Assembly: GCA_945881735.1 (NCBI GenBank) | Contig: CAMCVF010000007.1 | Span: forward strand, 42,109-106,108 | Direction of reading: 5' to 3' | Length of the DNA: 64,000 nt | From: Methylotenera oryzisoli | Lineage (GTDB): Bacteria; Pseudomonadota; Gammaproteobacteria; Burkholderiales; Methylophilaceae | Position numbers and translations under genes: made by a program | Notes under the pieces: generated by a model | Seen by the model: the letters and a program-made list of their open reading frames with translations, nothing else | Databases searched by the model: none | What the model was told of the DNA's origin: nothing | In this document: one piece after another, positions 9,532 to 18,547 of the stretch | How the letters are laid out: each line of letters starts with the position of its first letter | Position numbering within the stretch: position 1 is the first letter of the stretch

Positions 9532-10185
9532 ATGGTAAAAAATAGAAATTTGAGCGAATATGCATCCGAATATATAGGCACTACTTTACTGCTTATGGTT
9601 GTGACAGGATCGGGAATAATGGGACAGCAGCTCAGCCCAGATAACCTAGCGGTCGCATTATTGGCAAATAGTATTGCTACAGGGTGCGGCCTGTATGTGC
9701 TGATAACATTATTAGCGTCAATTTCAGGTGCGCATTTCAACCCACTGGTCAGTTTATACGCTTGGCATGCAGGCCTGATTCAAACTAAAACTTTAGGCGC
9801 CTTCTGCATTGCCCAGTTTGCAGGCGCGATCAGTGGTGTATGTTTAACACACCTATTATTTGCTTTGCCCATCGTTCAGCATTCAAGCAAGGCTAGACAT
9901 GGTTTAAGTATTTGGTTGAGTGAGCTACTGTCAACCTGTATTTTGCTTGCGGTCATTCATATTGGAGCAAGCACCAATAAGGAAAAATTACCAATGTTGG
10001 TAGCATTAACAGTGACGGCAGGCTATTGGTTTACCTCTTCTACCTTCTTTGCAAACCCTGCAGTAACAGTTGCTAGAAGCTTATCTAACACATTTGTAGG
10101 AATCGCGCCTGCCGATACTATTGGCTTTATAAGCGCGCAATTGATTGCGCTATCATTAATGCTGATTTTTTTGAGAAAAGTATGA
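9532..10185 (+). CDS. aqpS: Aquaporin (MIP family), AqpS-like arsenite channel
   Basis: Six-helix major intrinsic protein channel of 217 residues in the inner membrane. The two pore half-helices carry NPL (Asn70-Pro71-Leu72, in GAHFNPLVS) and a regular NPA (175-177, in FANPAVTVAR). The last four bases overlap the start of arsC (ATGA). In Sinorhizobium meliloti an aquaglyceroporin, AqpS, is encoded next to arsC and lets arsenite leave the cell after arsenate reduction; the altered first NPA and this coupling make the same role likely here (inference). No arsR, arsB or acr3 is seen nearby. It could alternatively be a general water or small-solute channel. Confidence 0.8.
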   Translation: MVKNRNLSEYASEYIGTTLLLMVVTGSGIMGQQLSPDNLAVALLANSIATGCGLYVLITLLASISGAHFNPLVSLYAWHAGLIQTKTLGAFCIAQFAGAISGVCLTHLLFALPIVQHSSKARHGLSIWLSELLSTCILLAVIHIGASTNKEKLPMLVALTVTAGYWFTSSTFFANPAVTVARSLSNTFVGIAPADTIGFISAQLIALSLMLIFLRKV

Positions 10186-10592
10186 ACAATGTGACTATCT
10201 ACCACAATCCCTTGTGCGGGACATCACGTAATACATTGGCCATGATTCGCGCCAGTGGTGTAGAGCCTGAAGTGATTGAATATTTAAAAACACCACCAAG
10301 CCGTGAAAAATTAGTTGAGCTAATCAACAAAATGCACATTGCCCCGCGCGATTTGTTGCGCGAAAAAGGCACACTTTATGCCGATTTAGGTTTGGCCGAT
10401 TTAAGCTTAAGTGAGAGTGTTTTGATTGATGCCATGTTAGCGCACCCCATTTTGATTAATCGCCCCATTGTGGCAACGGTTAAAGGGGTCAAATTGTGTC
10501 GCCCATCAGAGTTAGTGTTAGACCTTTTAGAAAATCCAGACTTGACTGAATTTACTAAAGAAGATGGCGAAAAGGTAATAGCTAATTCTTAA
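10182..10592 (+). CDS. arsC: Arsenate reductase (glutaredoxin type) ArsC
   Basis: Cytoplasmic enzyme reducing arsenate to arsenite with glutathione and glutaredoxin, 136 residues. The N-terminal loop HNPLCGTSRNTL contains catalytic Cys12 and Arg16 in the C-x3-R arrangement of the R773-type enzyme; further arginines typical of the active site appear in INRPIV and LCRPSE. It overlaps the upstream channel gene by 4 bp, indicating translational coupling. Together they would make arsenite and release it through a channel. Confidence 0.93.
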   Translation: MNNVTIYHNPLCGTSRNTLAMIRASGVEPEVIEYLKTPPSREKLVELINKMHIAPRDLLREKGTLYADLGLADLSLSESVLIDAMLAHPILINRPIVATVKGVKLCRPSELVLDLLENPDLTEFTKEDGEKVIANS

Positions 10593-10615
10593 GCATGTTA
10601 CCTAAATAAGTTGGC

Positions 10616-10645
10616 TTAATATGGACTATACCTTTGCTGTATAAT
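10616..10645 (+). promoter_or_regulatory. Possible sigma-70 promoter of prfB
   Basis: A consensus -10 TATAAT (10640-10645) lies 27 bp before the prfB start, with a weak -35-like TTAATA (10616-10621) 18 bp upstream of it. Confidence 0.4.
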
Positions 10646-10672
10646 TCTGTTTTTAGTTATTAGCAAGCCAAT

Positions 10673-11777
10673 ATGGAAGCCGAACAACTCAATATTATTG
10701 CCAATCGTTTAAGCGATTTAAGCGCGCGCCACCTTGCCCTTCGGGGGTATCTTTGACTTTGAAAATAAGTCGCAAAAGTTAGAAGAGGTAAACGGCTTAT
10801 TACAAGACCCAAAAGTGTGGGATAACGCCAAAAAAGCGCAAGAATTAGGAAAAGAAAAACGCATGCTTGAGCTGGTGGTGCATAACTTGCAAAACCTAGA
10901 AAATGGCTTAAAAGATAGCCAAGAGCTATTTGAAATGGCTCGTGAAGAAAACGATGACGACACGCTTTTGAGTGTGGATTCAGACACGCAAGGCATCGAA
11001 ACGCAAATTACTGCCATGGAGTTTAGGCGCATGTTTTCGGGTGAACTAGACGCCAATAATTGCTTTATCGAATTTCAATCGGGCAGTGGCGGCACCGAGG
11101 CGCAAGACTGGTGCAATATGTTGCTGCGCATGTATTTGCGTTATGCCGAGCGCAAAGGTTTTAAAGTAGAAGTGCTGGAATTATCCGATGGTGATGTTGC
11201 TGGTATTAAAGGCGCGTCTATTAAAATTACAGGTGATTATGCTTACGGTACTTTAAGAACTGAAAATGGTGTGCATCGTTTGGTGCGTAAATCGCCGTTT
11301 GATTCAAACGCCAAGCGCCACACCAGTTTCGCCAGCGTACAGATTTTCCCTGAAGTAGACGATTCAATCGAAATCGATATTAACCCTGCGGATTTGCGCA
11401 TTGATACCTATCGGGCAAGTGGTGCGGGCGGACAACATATTAACAAAACTGATTCAGCCGTGCGTATTACCCATTTACCCACCAACGTAGTAGTTCAATG
11501 CCAGAACGACAGAAGCCAGCATCGCAACCGCGAAGAAGCCATGAATATGCTAAAAGGCGCGCTTTATAATTTAGAACTAAATAAGCGCAATGCCGACAAA
11601 CAAGCCTTAGAAGATGCCAAAACCGATATCGGTTGGGGACATCAAATTAGGTCTTATGTTTTAGACCAAGGCCGCATTAAAGATTTACGAACCAATGTTG
11701 AGATTGGCAATACACAAGGCGTGCTAGATGGCGACCTTGACCCATTTATACAAGTGAGTTTGAAGCAGGGAGTGTAG
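10673..11777 (+). CDS. prfB: Peptide chain release factor 2, with programmed +1 frameshift
   Basis: Releases the nascent chain at UGA and UAA codons. The gene is in two frames: 10673-10753 encodes 27 residues ending RGYL, then an in-frame TGA (10754-10756); a +1 slip on CTT continues in the frame starting GAC at 10755 and runs to 11777, giving 367 residues, the normal RF2 length. The slippery element is the classic one: an internal Shine-Dalgarno-like GGGGG three bases before CTT TGA C. Domain 2 has the stop-codon reading tripeptide SPF (in [12 protein letters not shown]) and domain 3 the GGQ motif ([16 protein letters not shown]). lysS follows after 1 bp, a common bacterial pairing. Confidence 0.97.
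10741..10757 (+). other. RF2 autoregulatory recoding site
   Basis: The string CGGGGGTATCTTTGAC contains an SD-like G-run, the slippery codon CTT and the UGA stop followed by C. When RF2 is scarce, UGA decoding is slow and the ribosome slips +1, making more RF2. Confidence 0.95.
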
Positions 11778-11778
11778 C

Positions 11779-13314
11779 GTGAGTAATATTGAGCAAAATA
11801 ATGAAGTACTGGCAGTTGATGAAAACCATGTTATCGCAGAGCGTCGTGAGAAATTGAAAGCCTTGCGTAAGGTAACTAATGGCGTGGCTTTTCCAAATGA
11901 TTTTAAGCCTTTACATAAAGCTGATGCGCTGCAACAGCAATATGGCGAATTAGATAAAGAAACGCTAGACCCACAAGCCATTTCAGCCACTGTAGCTGGC
12001 CGCATGATGTTAAAACGTGTGATGGGTAAAGCCAGCTTTGCCACGATTCAAGATGCCAGCGGCGCAAGCGCAGGTGGACGAATCCAATTGTATATTGCGC
12101 GCGATGAGGTGGGCGAAGATGTTTACGAAAGCTTTAAACATTGGGATATGGGCGATTTTTTAGGCGCCACTGGTCGATTGTTTAAAACGCGCACAGGCGA
12201 ATTATCCATTCACGTTACTAAGTTGCGCTTACTGACAAAATCATTGCGCCCCTTGCCAGAAAAATTTCACGGCTTGCAAGATCAAGAAGTGAAATATCGC
12301 CAGCGTTATGTGGATTTGATTACCAGTGAAGAAACGCGCGCGACTTTTATTGCACGCAGCAAAGTGGTTTCGGCGATTCGCAACTTTATGACTCAAAATG
12401 AATTTTTAGAAGTTGAAACGCCAATGCTGCACCCAATTCCTGGCGGTGCTTCAGCTAAGCCATTTATTACGCACCATAATGCGCTGGATATGCAGATGTT
12501 TATGCGTATCGCGCCTGAGCTTTATTTAAAGCGTTTGGTGGTAGGCGGTTTTGAGCGTGTGTTTGAGATTAACCGCAACTTTAGAAACGAAGGTTTAAGC
12601 GTTCGCCATAATCCAGAATTTACCATGATGGAGTTTTATGCGGCTTATACCGATTATCAATGGTTGATGGATTTTACTGAAGCCACTATTCGTACGGCTG
12701 CCATTGCCGCACGCGGCACAGCGGTGCTAAGTTACGACGGCAAGGAAGTTGATTTAAGTAAACCGTTTGAGCGCTTAACGATTGTGGGTGCGATACAAAA
12801 ATATGCGCCGCAGTATACCCTTGAGCAATTAAATGACGAGGCATTTTTGCGTGTAGAGATATTAAAACATGGCACAAAACCTTTTGACCATGCGGGATTA
12901 GGCGCACTGCAATTGGCGCTGTTTGAAGAAACTGCCGAAAGCCAATTGTGGCAGCCCACTTATATTATTGATTACCCCGTTGAAGTGTCACCTTTAGCAC
13001 GCGCATCGGATAAAAACCCAGAAATCACCGAACGCTTTGAGTTGTTTATTACGGGGCGCGAAATGGCTAACGGCTTTAGTGAATTAAACGATGCAGAAGA
13101 CCAAGCTGCACGTTTTCAAGCACAAATGAAAGCCAAAGAAGCAGGTGATGCAGAGGCCATGTATTATGACGCAGATTTTATTCGCGCGCTTGAATATGGC
13201 ATGCCGCCAGCTGGTGGTTGTGGTATTGGCATTGACCGTTTAGTGATGCTAATAACGGATAACCCAAGTATTCGAGATGTGATTTTGTTTCCACATATGC
13301 GTGTAGAGGCATAA
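11779..13314 (+). CDS. lysS: Lysyl-tRNA synthetase, class II
   Basis: Charges tRNA-Lys, 511 residues. An OB-fold anticodon-binding domain covers about residues 60-170 ([20 protein letters not shown]). The class II catalytic domain follows, with motif 2 [20 protein letters not shown] and motif 3 [16 protein letters not shown] near the end, finishing DVILFPHMR. Translation starts at GTG 11779, one base after the prfB stop, with CAGGGA just upstream, so the two are almost certainly co-translated. Confidence 0.97.
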   Translation: MSNIEQNNEVLAVDENHVIAERREKLKALRKVTNGVAFPNDFKPLHKADALQQQYGELDKETLDPQAISATVAGRMMLKRVMGKASFATIQDASGASAGGRIQLYIARDEVGEDVYESFKHWDMGDFLGATGRLFKTRTGELSIHVTKLRLLTKSLRPLPEKFHGLQDQEVKYRQRYVDLITSEETRATFIARSKVVSAIRNFMTQNEFLEVETPMLHPIPGGASAKPFITHHNALDMQMFMRIAPELYLKRLVVGGFERVFEINRNFRNEGLSVRHNPEFTMMEFYAAYTDYQWLMDFTEATIRTAAIAARGTAVLSYDGKEVDLSKPFERLTIVGAIQKYAPQYTLEQLNDEAFLRVEILKHGTKPFDHAGLGALQLALFEETAESQLWQPTYIIDYPVEVSPLARASDKNPEITERFELFITGREMANGFSELNDAEDQAARFQAQMKAKEAGDAEAMYYDADFIRALEYGMPPAGGCGIGIDRLVMLITDNPSIRDVILFPHMRVEA

Positions 13315-13356
13315 TCAATGTCATCTGTAACGACTTTTTATTTTAAAATTTAAAGC

Positions 13357-13386
13357 CTGCTTTTGAAAAAAGTAGCCGTTTTTTTT
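13357..13386 (+). terminator. Terminator after lysS
   Basis: Arms CTGCTTTT (13357-13364) and AAAAGTAG (13368-13375) form an 8-bp stem with one G-U pair and a GAA loop, followed within 3 bases by a T8 run (13379-13386). Confidence 0.6.
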
Positions 13387-13746
13387 ATTATTTTGCATTA
13401 GCAACAGAATTTTGTAAAAGCTCTCAATGTCGTGATATGACATGTTTTTGACACTAAAATGACTTATGGGCGTTTCCTGAATTTTGTGTAAACGTCGGTT
13501 AATCACTGTTGCGGCATCCGCTCTTAAAACTTAAAACATAACCCAACCCGCCTTACTCAAAGCCTGCTGAGAAGTTTTAAGATGTATAATAGCTTTTGCT
13601 TGTTTTTTCTATCTCGTTCAGCTTTTAAAAAATCCGCAGCACTATCTTTAGACTGTTTTAAAGCATTTATTCCTGCCTTCGCAGGTGTTAGTAGCTGTAT
13701 TGGGGTAATTGTTGTTATTTGTTGTAAACGTATATTGATATAACTT

Positions 13747-13771
13747 AAAAGTCGTTTTAACACGACTTTTT
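13747..13771. terminator. Hairpin with T-tract
   Basis: Arms AAAAGTCGT (13747-13755) and ACGACTTTT (13762-13770) form a 9-bp perfect stem with a 6-nt loop and T5 at the end. It looks like an intrinsic terminator working on either strand, but no gene is assigned to it. Confidence 0.5.
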
Positions 13772-13823
13772 GTAGTGAGTGTTTAGCAGGAGTGCAAATA
13801 AGAACCTATGATTTTATTGAGGT

Positions 13824-13994
13824 GTGCCGATTAGGTTGCTGATAGGTCAAATAGCAGGTGCCATTTGCGTGTTAAATCTAAAGCCAAACTATTTAAATGA
13901 ATGCCAGCAGAAAATAATGGAAGGCTTAGCCAAACTCGTTTCGCAATTATTGGTGTTGCGAGAAATTAATCTTAAAGTAAATCAACCTAATTAA
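13824..13994 (+). CDS. Possible small protein or gene remnant
   Basis: An open frame of 56 residues starting at GTG 13824, just after GAGGT, and ending 42 bp before a strong plus-strand terminator. The first third is hydrophobic (RLLIGQIAGAICVL) and the rest is an amphipathic helix-like stretch (KIMEGLAKLVSQLLVLREIN). I do not recognise it. It could be a real small membrane protein, the tail of a decayed gene, or chance; the terminator position is the only support. Confidence 0.22.
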   Translation: MPIRLLIGQIAGAICVLNLKPNYLNECQQKIMEGLAKLVSQLLVLREINLKVNQPN

Positions 13995-14036
13995 TCCGCT
14001 ATTTATTTAATTGCAATAAATTAAAAAATCTCTTAG

Positions 14037-14063
14037 AAGCCGCTATTTATAGTGGCTTTTTTT
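14037..14063 (+). terminator. Strong plus-strand intrinsic terminator
   Basis: Arms AAGCCGCTA (14037-14045) and TAGTGGCTT (14050-14058) pair over 9 bp with one G-U, loop TTTA, followed by a T7 run. There is no confident plus-strand gene in the 650 bp before it, which hints at a small transcript or a lost gene. Confidence 0.75.
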
Positions 14064-14328
14064 ACGCGTAATCTACCCATCCATCGTGCACCAACAGAGT
14101 AGTTTTAGTGCACTAAAGTCGTGCGTAAATGATAAGAATGATGATTAAAGTGCGGCAATTATCAAGCTATATTGCAAGGCAGTTTTGGCTCTGCAGGCGG
14201 TCTGCAGGGCACCTGAGGTAGCAATTTTATAAGTTGGAACGCTAATTGCTAATTTAACCCTAGAAGCAGAATTTTTTGTACTAACTCTCTGAACTTAATC
14301 AGTATTTAGTAGCGAATAGGGAAACGTG

Positions 14329-15297
14329 ATGACAAAACATTTTTTGGTTTCATTTTATACAATCCTTTCAATGTTGTGCGTTGCAAATAGTGCGGTGGCA
14401 AACCCAGCGAACAAAACGGTAAGTGATCTTAGCGCTAGTGTGTTGCGTGTGAAAGTGCAATTAGCCAATGGTAGCCTTGGTTTGGGTTCTGCCGTTGTGA
14501 TTGCCAAAAATGAAGTCATTACCAACTGCCATGTGGTTAACGATTCCACCAATATTGCTGTAATTGTCAATGGCGAGCCACACAAAGCGACGTCGATAAA
14601 AGCCGATTGGCATCATGATTTATGCATGCTAACAGTTGAAAATTTAGAGGTACCCAGTGTAAAAATGGGCGCTAGCAAAGCGCTTCAATACGAAACACCC
14701 ATCTTTACCATTGGCTACCCAGATGAAACTAAAGCGCCTGTCAGCACATTTGGTGCAGTAAAAGGGCTATTTCCGATGGATGATAGTGTGATTATTCGTG
14801 CTAGCAGTTCATTCAGATTAGGCGCTAGTGGCGGCGGAGCATTTGATGATGCAGGTAACTTGGTGGGTATTATTACCTTAAAAAGCAAAGGTAATGCAGC
14901 GCAATATTTCTTTATGCCAGTTGAGTGGGTGCAAGCATTAATGAGCAAGCCAGCACAAACGTTAGGATTAAAAAGTGAAAAACCATTTTGGGCCAAGCAT
15001 GCTTCGCAACGTCCTTACTTTATGCAAGTTGTGCAACCTTATGTGAGTCAAGAGTGGTCTACTTTATTGAAAGTGGCGACACAGTGGGTGAAAAATGAGC
15101 CAAACACAGTCGAGTCATGGTTTTATTTGGCGACTGCTGAATACGCAACCAAAGACTATAGTAACGCTGAAGAACACTTTAAAAAGGTATTAGCTCTAAA
15201 CAATAAACACAGTCAAGCGAGTGAATACTTAGCTATAATCGCACAAAAAACGGCTATTGTCGATGTTGCTTTAAGCCAATTAGCACAATTAAATTAG
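14329..15297 (+). CDS. Secreted trypsin-like serine protease with C-terminal TPR repeats
   Basis: Predicted periplasmic protein of 322 residues. A signal peptide covers residues 1-24 (ending SAVA). The trypsin-like domain has His68 (ITNCHVV), Asp97 (HHDLCML) and Ser167 (LGASGGGAF), so the catalytic triad is complete although the usual GNSGGP reads GASGGG. Residues about 245-310 form two tetratricopeptide-like units (ESWFYLATAEYATKDYSNAE). There is no PDZ domain, unlike DegP/MucD. Ribosome site AGGG lies 7 bp before ATG 14329; a GTG at 14326 is in frame but less likely. TPRs may recruit a partner protein; the target is unknown. Confidence 0.82.
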   Translation: MTKHFLVSFYTILSMLCVANSAVANPANKTVSDLSASVLRVKVQLANGSLGLGSAVVIAKNEVITNCHVVNDSTNIAVIVNGEPHKATSIKADWHHDLCMLTVENLEVPSVKMGASKALQYETPIFTIGYPDETKAPVSTFGAVKGLFPMDDSVIIRASSSFRLGASGGGAFDDAGNLVGIITLKSKGNAAQYFFMPVEWVQALMSKPAQTLGLKSEKPFWAKHASQRPYFMQVVQPYVSQEWSTLLKVATQWVKNEPNTVESWFYLATAEYATKDYSNAEEHFKKVLALNNKHSQASEYLAIIAQKTAIVDVALSQLAQLN

Positions 15298-15308
15298 GCT
15301 TAACATAT

Positions 15309-15776
15309 TTATTCTGAGGGTAGGTATGGGTGTTGAACAGGTTTAAGCACGTTGTTTAGCGATTTTAAATGGCGATACAAAATACGCGTTTCTAGCAAAT
15401 TCCAAACCCGTAACATCGCTTCAATCGTATCATATGGCTTGGTTAAAAAGTCCTTGGCACCTAATGCCAAGGCTTTTCTTTTGGCGGCAATGGTTGCATC
15501 GGCTGTTAGCACTAACACAGGCAAGTATTCATCCTCAGGAATATGGCGCGATAGCATTTCTAGTACTGCGAAACCATCCAGTTCTGGCATCATTAAATCC
15601 AACAAAATCAAATCAGGCTCAAATGCCTTAAATAAATCCAGCGCACGAGTGGAGTCAGCGGTGCTAATGACTTGATGAAAACCTTCTCTGGCGAGTAAAT
15701 CTTCTAACAGCCTTAAGTTGGCTTCCGCATCGTCAATCACTAAAATTTTGGCATTTAATATATCGGCTTCATTCAT
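15309..15776 (-). CDS. Response regulator (receiver domain only)
   Basis: 155-residue protein made of one receiver domain: acidic pair Asp15-Asp16 (VIDDAEAN), phospho-acceptor Asp60 (LILLDLMMPELDG), Thr91 and Lys113 (FLTKPYD). After the domain comes the helix AMLRVWNLLETRILYRHL, which resembles the linker of RpfG-type regulators just before their HD-GYP domain, but no output domain follows. It starts 3 bp after the hybrid kinase stop, so the two are likely co-translated. It may receive phosphate from that kinase and act by protein contact. Confidence 0.9.
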   Translation of the reverse strand: MNEADILNAKILVIDDAEANLRLLEDLLAREGFHQVISTADSTRALDLFKAFEPDLILLDLMMPELDGFAVLEMLSRHIPEDEYLPVLVLTADATIAAKRKALALGAKDFLTKPYDTIEAMLRVWNLLETRILYRHLKSLNNVLKPVQHPYLPSE

Positions 15777-15779
15777 GTT

Positions 15780-17744
15780 TTATGCCTCGATCAGTTCTCT
15801 AATTTTTTTGCTAAATGCCGCCACGTCTAACGGTTTGGTCATGTATTCGGCTGCACCAGCCCCTTGCAGGCGTGATATCGTTTCGGGCAAAGCATCGGCG
15901 CTTAAAATCATAATGGGTATATGTTGATACTTGGCGGCTGTTTTGACGTAGCTGACCAAGCTTTCACCAGAACCATCTGGTAAATTCAAATCAATCAATA
16001 ATAATGATGGCGTGACTTCGGTAAGATATTGCTTGGCGTCTTTAATAGTGGTCACACAATGAATGCGTAAATCATGCTGGCGATGAATAATGGCCTCTAC
16101 CAAAGCTCGATTGCTAATATTATCTTCTACATACAAAACGGAATGTTTGTTATTTAAAGAGGTAAATTTTTTGTTGGACGTTGCTTGTGTTAAATGGGCT
16201 AATTCAGCATCAGGCTCACCCGCATTCAGCTCTATCCAAAATAAGCTTTTATCATTTGCCACATGAATACTGCCATTCATGGCCAGCATGATTTGTTTTG
16301 ACACTGCCAAGCCAAGGCCGGTCCCTTCTACTTTTGTTTGCTCTGCGCCAAGTCGATCAAACGGGGTAAATAAGCGCTCTTTTAATTTGTCAGGAATACC
16401 GTTACCTTCATCTTGCACTTCAATAATAACCTTGCCATTATGGCTGTAGGCATTAAGCTGTATTACCGCATTGGCAGGCCCATATTTAAGGGCATTTGAA
16501 AGTAAATTAAGCACCACCTGTAACAACTTTTGTCGATTAGCACTGACCCATAAATGTGGCGCAGTATTGATTTTAATTTCAATGTCGCTAATTTTGCCAA
16601 TGGGTGCAATGTATTGTTTGGCTTCTTCAAGCAAAGTGTTTACTGCAACAGAAGTTAATTCTAGTGATATTTCACCCGATTCGATTCTGGCAATTTCTAA
16701 TACTTCGTTAATTAATTTAAGCAAATGCTGGCCTGCACCCAAAATTAATGAAACGCTATCGCGTTGTTTGCCTTGTGATAAATCTTGCTCCAATAATTGT
16801 GCAAATCCTAAAATGGCGTTTAATGGCGTTCTAAGTTCATGGCTGGTGCGCGATAAAAACATGCTTTTTGAGGCGCTGGCTTCTTCTGCCTCTTTTTTGG
16901 CCTGAATAGAATCACTGATATTTTTAGCCAGTAATTGCGAGGCATGATCTAGCTCATCCGATAATTGCCCTAGTTCATCTTGACTGCTTGAAGGCAAGTC
17001 TAGTTTCTCTGCCCTGGCTAAATGGGCAGCGGAATCTCTTAATAAGCGCACCCGTTTTACAATGGTACGAGAGAAAATCCAAACTGCTACCAAGGAGCCA
17101 ATAATGCCAGATACCGCTGCAATTAGTGTGATGATAATATGGCGTTGGCGCTCCTCCACAACGTCTTGCTGGTCTTTTGCCACTAATATCGCCTCATCTG
17201 CATTGAGGCGCTCGATTTCATTTCTAAGCTTGTCTAGTGTATTTACTTGTGATTTGAATTTTGTGATTAAATCATCGGAAGCAATATTGGATTCATACTC
17301 GGATAAAATTCTTAAGTCGTGTAGATTTTGTTCAACAAGTGGATTAATGACAGCAAGGCGCTTTTTTTGCCCTTCGTTATCTAACTGAACTTCTAAAGCA
17401 TTTAGTACGGAAGGTAATTTACTTTCGACTTGAAAAAATATATCCAGAAAATGCTTATCGCCAGTGAGTAAATAATCTCTAACACCTGTTGAAGCTTCAA
17501 TCAGCATGGTATGTACTTCTTGAATATCACGCTGGTTTTGCAAGGCAAGCCTTAATTTATTTTCTAGATGAGTCGATTCTTGCTCTCTAATATATATAGA
17601 TCCAAGCGATGCCAATAACACCAGTAAAGGTAGGGTGATGACACATACGCCTTTTAATCCCAATGGCAAGTCTTGCCAAGCTTGGGCAATACATGCTAGC
17701 GGCTGAAAGGGTATTTTAGCGAATGGTGCTGGTGTGTTTTTCAT
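15780..17744 (-). CDS. Membrane hybrid sensor histidine kinase (CHASE3-HAMP-HisKA-HATPase-REC)
   Basis: 654 residues. TM1 (about 32-52) and TM2 (about 202-224) enclose a helical periplasmic region whose ASTGVRDYLLTGDKHFL motif is typical of CHASE3. Then come HAMP (225-276), HisKA with phospho-acceptor His302 (SRTSHELRTPLNAI), HATPase with N box Asn417 (NLLSNALKYG) and G boxes DEGNGIP and GTGLGLAVSKQ, and a C-terminal receiver with Asp585 (LLLIDLNLPDG). It lies between a LuxR-type regulator (gap 9 bp) and a single-domain response regulator (gap 3 bp). The signal sensed is unknown; CHASE3 kinases often have no small-molecule ligand assigned. Confidence 0.93.
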   Translation of the reverse strand: MKNTPAPFAKIPFQPLACIAQAWQDLPLGLKGVCVITLPLLVLLASLGSIYIREQESTHLENKLRLALQNQRDIQEVHTMLIEASTGVRDYLLTGDKHFLDIFFQVESKLPSVLNALEVQLDNEGQKKRLAVINPLVEQNLHDLRILSEYESNIASDDLITKFKSQVNTLDKLRNEIERLNADEAILVAKDQQDVVEERQRHIIITLIAAVSGIIGSLVAVWIFSRTIVKRVRLLRDSAAHLARAEKLDLPSSSQDELGQLSDELDHASQLLAKNISDSIQAKKEAEEASASKSMFLSRTSHELRTPLNAILGFAQLLEQDLSQGKQRDSVSLILGAGQHLLKLINEVLEIARIESGEISLELTSVAVNTLLEEAKQYIAPIGKISDIEIKINTAPHLWVSANRQKLLQVVLNLLSNALKYGPANAVIQLNAYSHNGKVIIEVQDEGNGIPDKLKERLFTPFDRLGAEQTKVEGTGLGLAVSKQIMLAMNGSIHVANDKSLFWIELNAGEPDAELAHLTQATSNKKFTSLNNKHSVLYVEDNISNRALVEAIIHRQHDLRIHCVTTIKDAKQYLTEVTPSLLLIDLNLPDGSGESLVSYVKTAAKYQHIPIMILSADALPETISRLQGAGAAEYMTKPLDVAAFSKKIRELIEA

Positions 17745-17753
17745 TAATACAAA

Positions 17754-18527
17754 TTACGACTTATAACCAAGCTCAACCGCTTTAACAGCGGCTTGCGTTC
17801 TATCTTTTACTCCAAGTTTATTTAAAACGCGCTCAACATGAATTTTAGCCGTACCAGGTGCAATGCCTAATTTGGAGCCGAGTTCATTATTACTTAAGCC
17901 AGAAGGTAAAAGTGCAAATATTTCACGTTCTCTAGGGGTTAGCGCCTCTAAAATTGTTTGGTCTACTTCGCTACGTAGAGGCCCCTGATGTTGCGTTATG
18001 GCTAATCCTATAAGGCCTGCAAGCGCTTGTAAAGTCTCAATTTCTGCTGGTGTTAGTGTCAGTGTTTTGCCAGAAAGCGCTAATACTCCCTTGCCATGCT
18101 GCCCCAAGGCAATCGGAATCAGGCAATCGTGGTGACTTCTATCGCCATGCGTCCATAGCTGAGCATTTTTATTTTCATATAGGGCAAAACGCACTGGATT
18201 TTTAAGCATCAACGCCAATATGCCCATCATGGGGATTCGGGTTCCAATAGGCAGTGTTTGACCTACTTGATTATAGACAACTAATTTTCCAGAGTTTTCG
18301 ATTGCCAGCAAAGCATGCTGGGCTGATAGCAGTGTGCAAAGCGATTGCAATAAGGTGGTAGAAGCCGCAATACCCCATCCATGCTCAAAAAACTGCTGAC
18401 CAAGGTTTAGGTAAAGCCGCAAGTGCGAATCGTTGGCTTGCGTATGTTTTAGGCTCTCTCTTAACGCACGCGCACTAATAGGCTGCGTTATTTGATTGTC
18501 TGCTTGATGATCAATCTCGTTTGGCAT
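17754..18527 (-). CDS. LuxR-family transcriptional regulator with GAF-like sensor region
   Basis: 257 residues. The C-terminal helix-turn-helix (about 192-257) is a clear LuxR/NarL domain: LTPREREIFALLPSGLSNNE, then IAPGTAKIHVERVLNKLGV. The N-terminal part (about 35-180) looks like a GAF-type sensor rather than a receiver or an acyl-homoserine-lactone domain. First gene of the minus-strand cassette with the hybrid kinase and response regulator. It starts 27 bp from a 20-bp palindrome in the divergent region shared with two small secreted-protein genes, which it may control (inference). Confidence 0.85.
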   Translation of the reverse strand: MPNEIDHQADNQITQPISARALRESLKHTQANDSHLRLYLNLGQQFFEHGWGIAASTTLLQSLCTLLSAQHALLAIENSGKLVVYNQVGQTLPIGTRIPMMGILALMLKNPVRFALYENKNAQLWTHGDRSHHDCLIPIALGQHGKGVLALSGKTLTLTPAEIETLQALAGLIGLAITQHQGPLRSEVDQTILEALTPREREIFALLPSGLSNNELGSKLGIAPGTAKIHVERVLNKLGVKDRTQAAVKAVELGYKS

Positions 18528-18547
18528 ATGCTGAATAGTATATACCG

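Larger units (their letters stand above)
13387..14328. other. About 0.94 kb without a confident gene
   Basis: No recognisable protein was found on either strand between the lysS terminator and the protease gene. Short open frames exist: minus-strand frames at 13321-13506 and 13557-13763, and a plus-strand frame at 13824-13994. None matches a family I know. Two hairpins (13747-13771 and 14037-14063) show that something here is, or was, transcribed. An eroded gene or a small RNA are both possible. Confidence 0.5.

Noticed and set aside
13321..13506. Minus-strand 61-codon frame right after lysS
   Set aside because: Overlaps the probable lysS terminator; AT-rich, low complexity and no family match.
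13663..13690. CCTGCCTTCGCAGG-like palindrome, also a similar TGCCTTCGCAGG near 31375
   Set aside because: Only two short partial matches with different flanks; not enough for a dispersed repeat family.
13557..13763. Minus-strand 68-codon frame after lysS
   Set aside because: No recognisable family, no ribosome site, and its start lies inside a hairpin (13747-13771); treated as part of the unexplained region.
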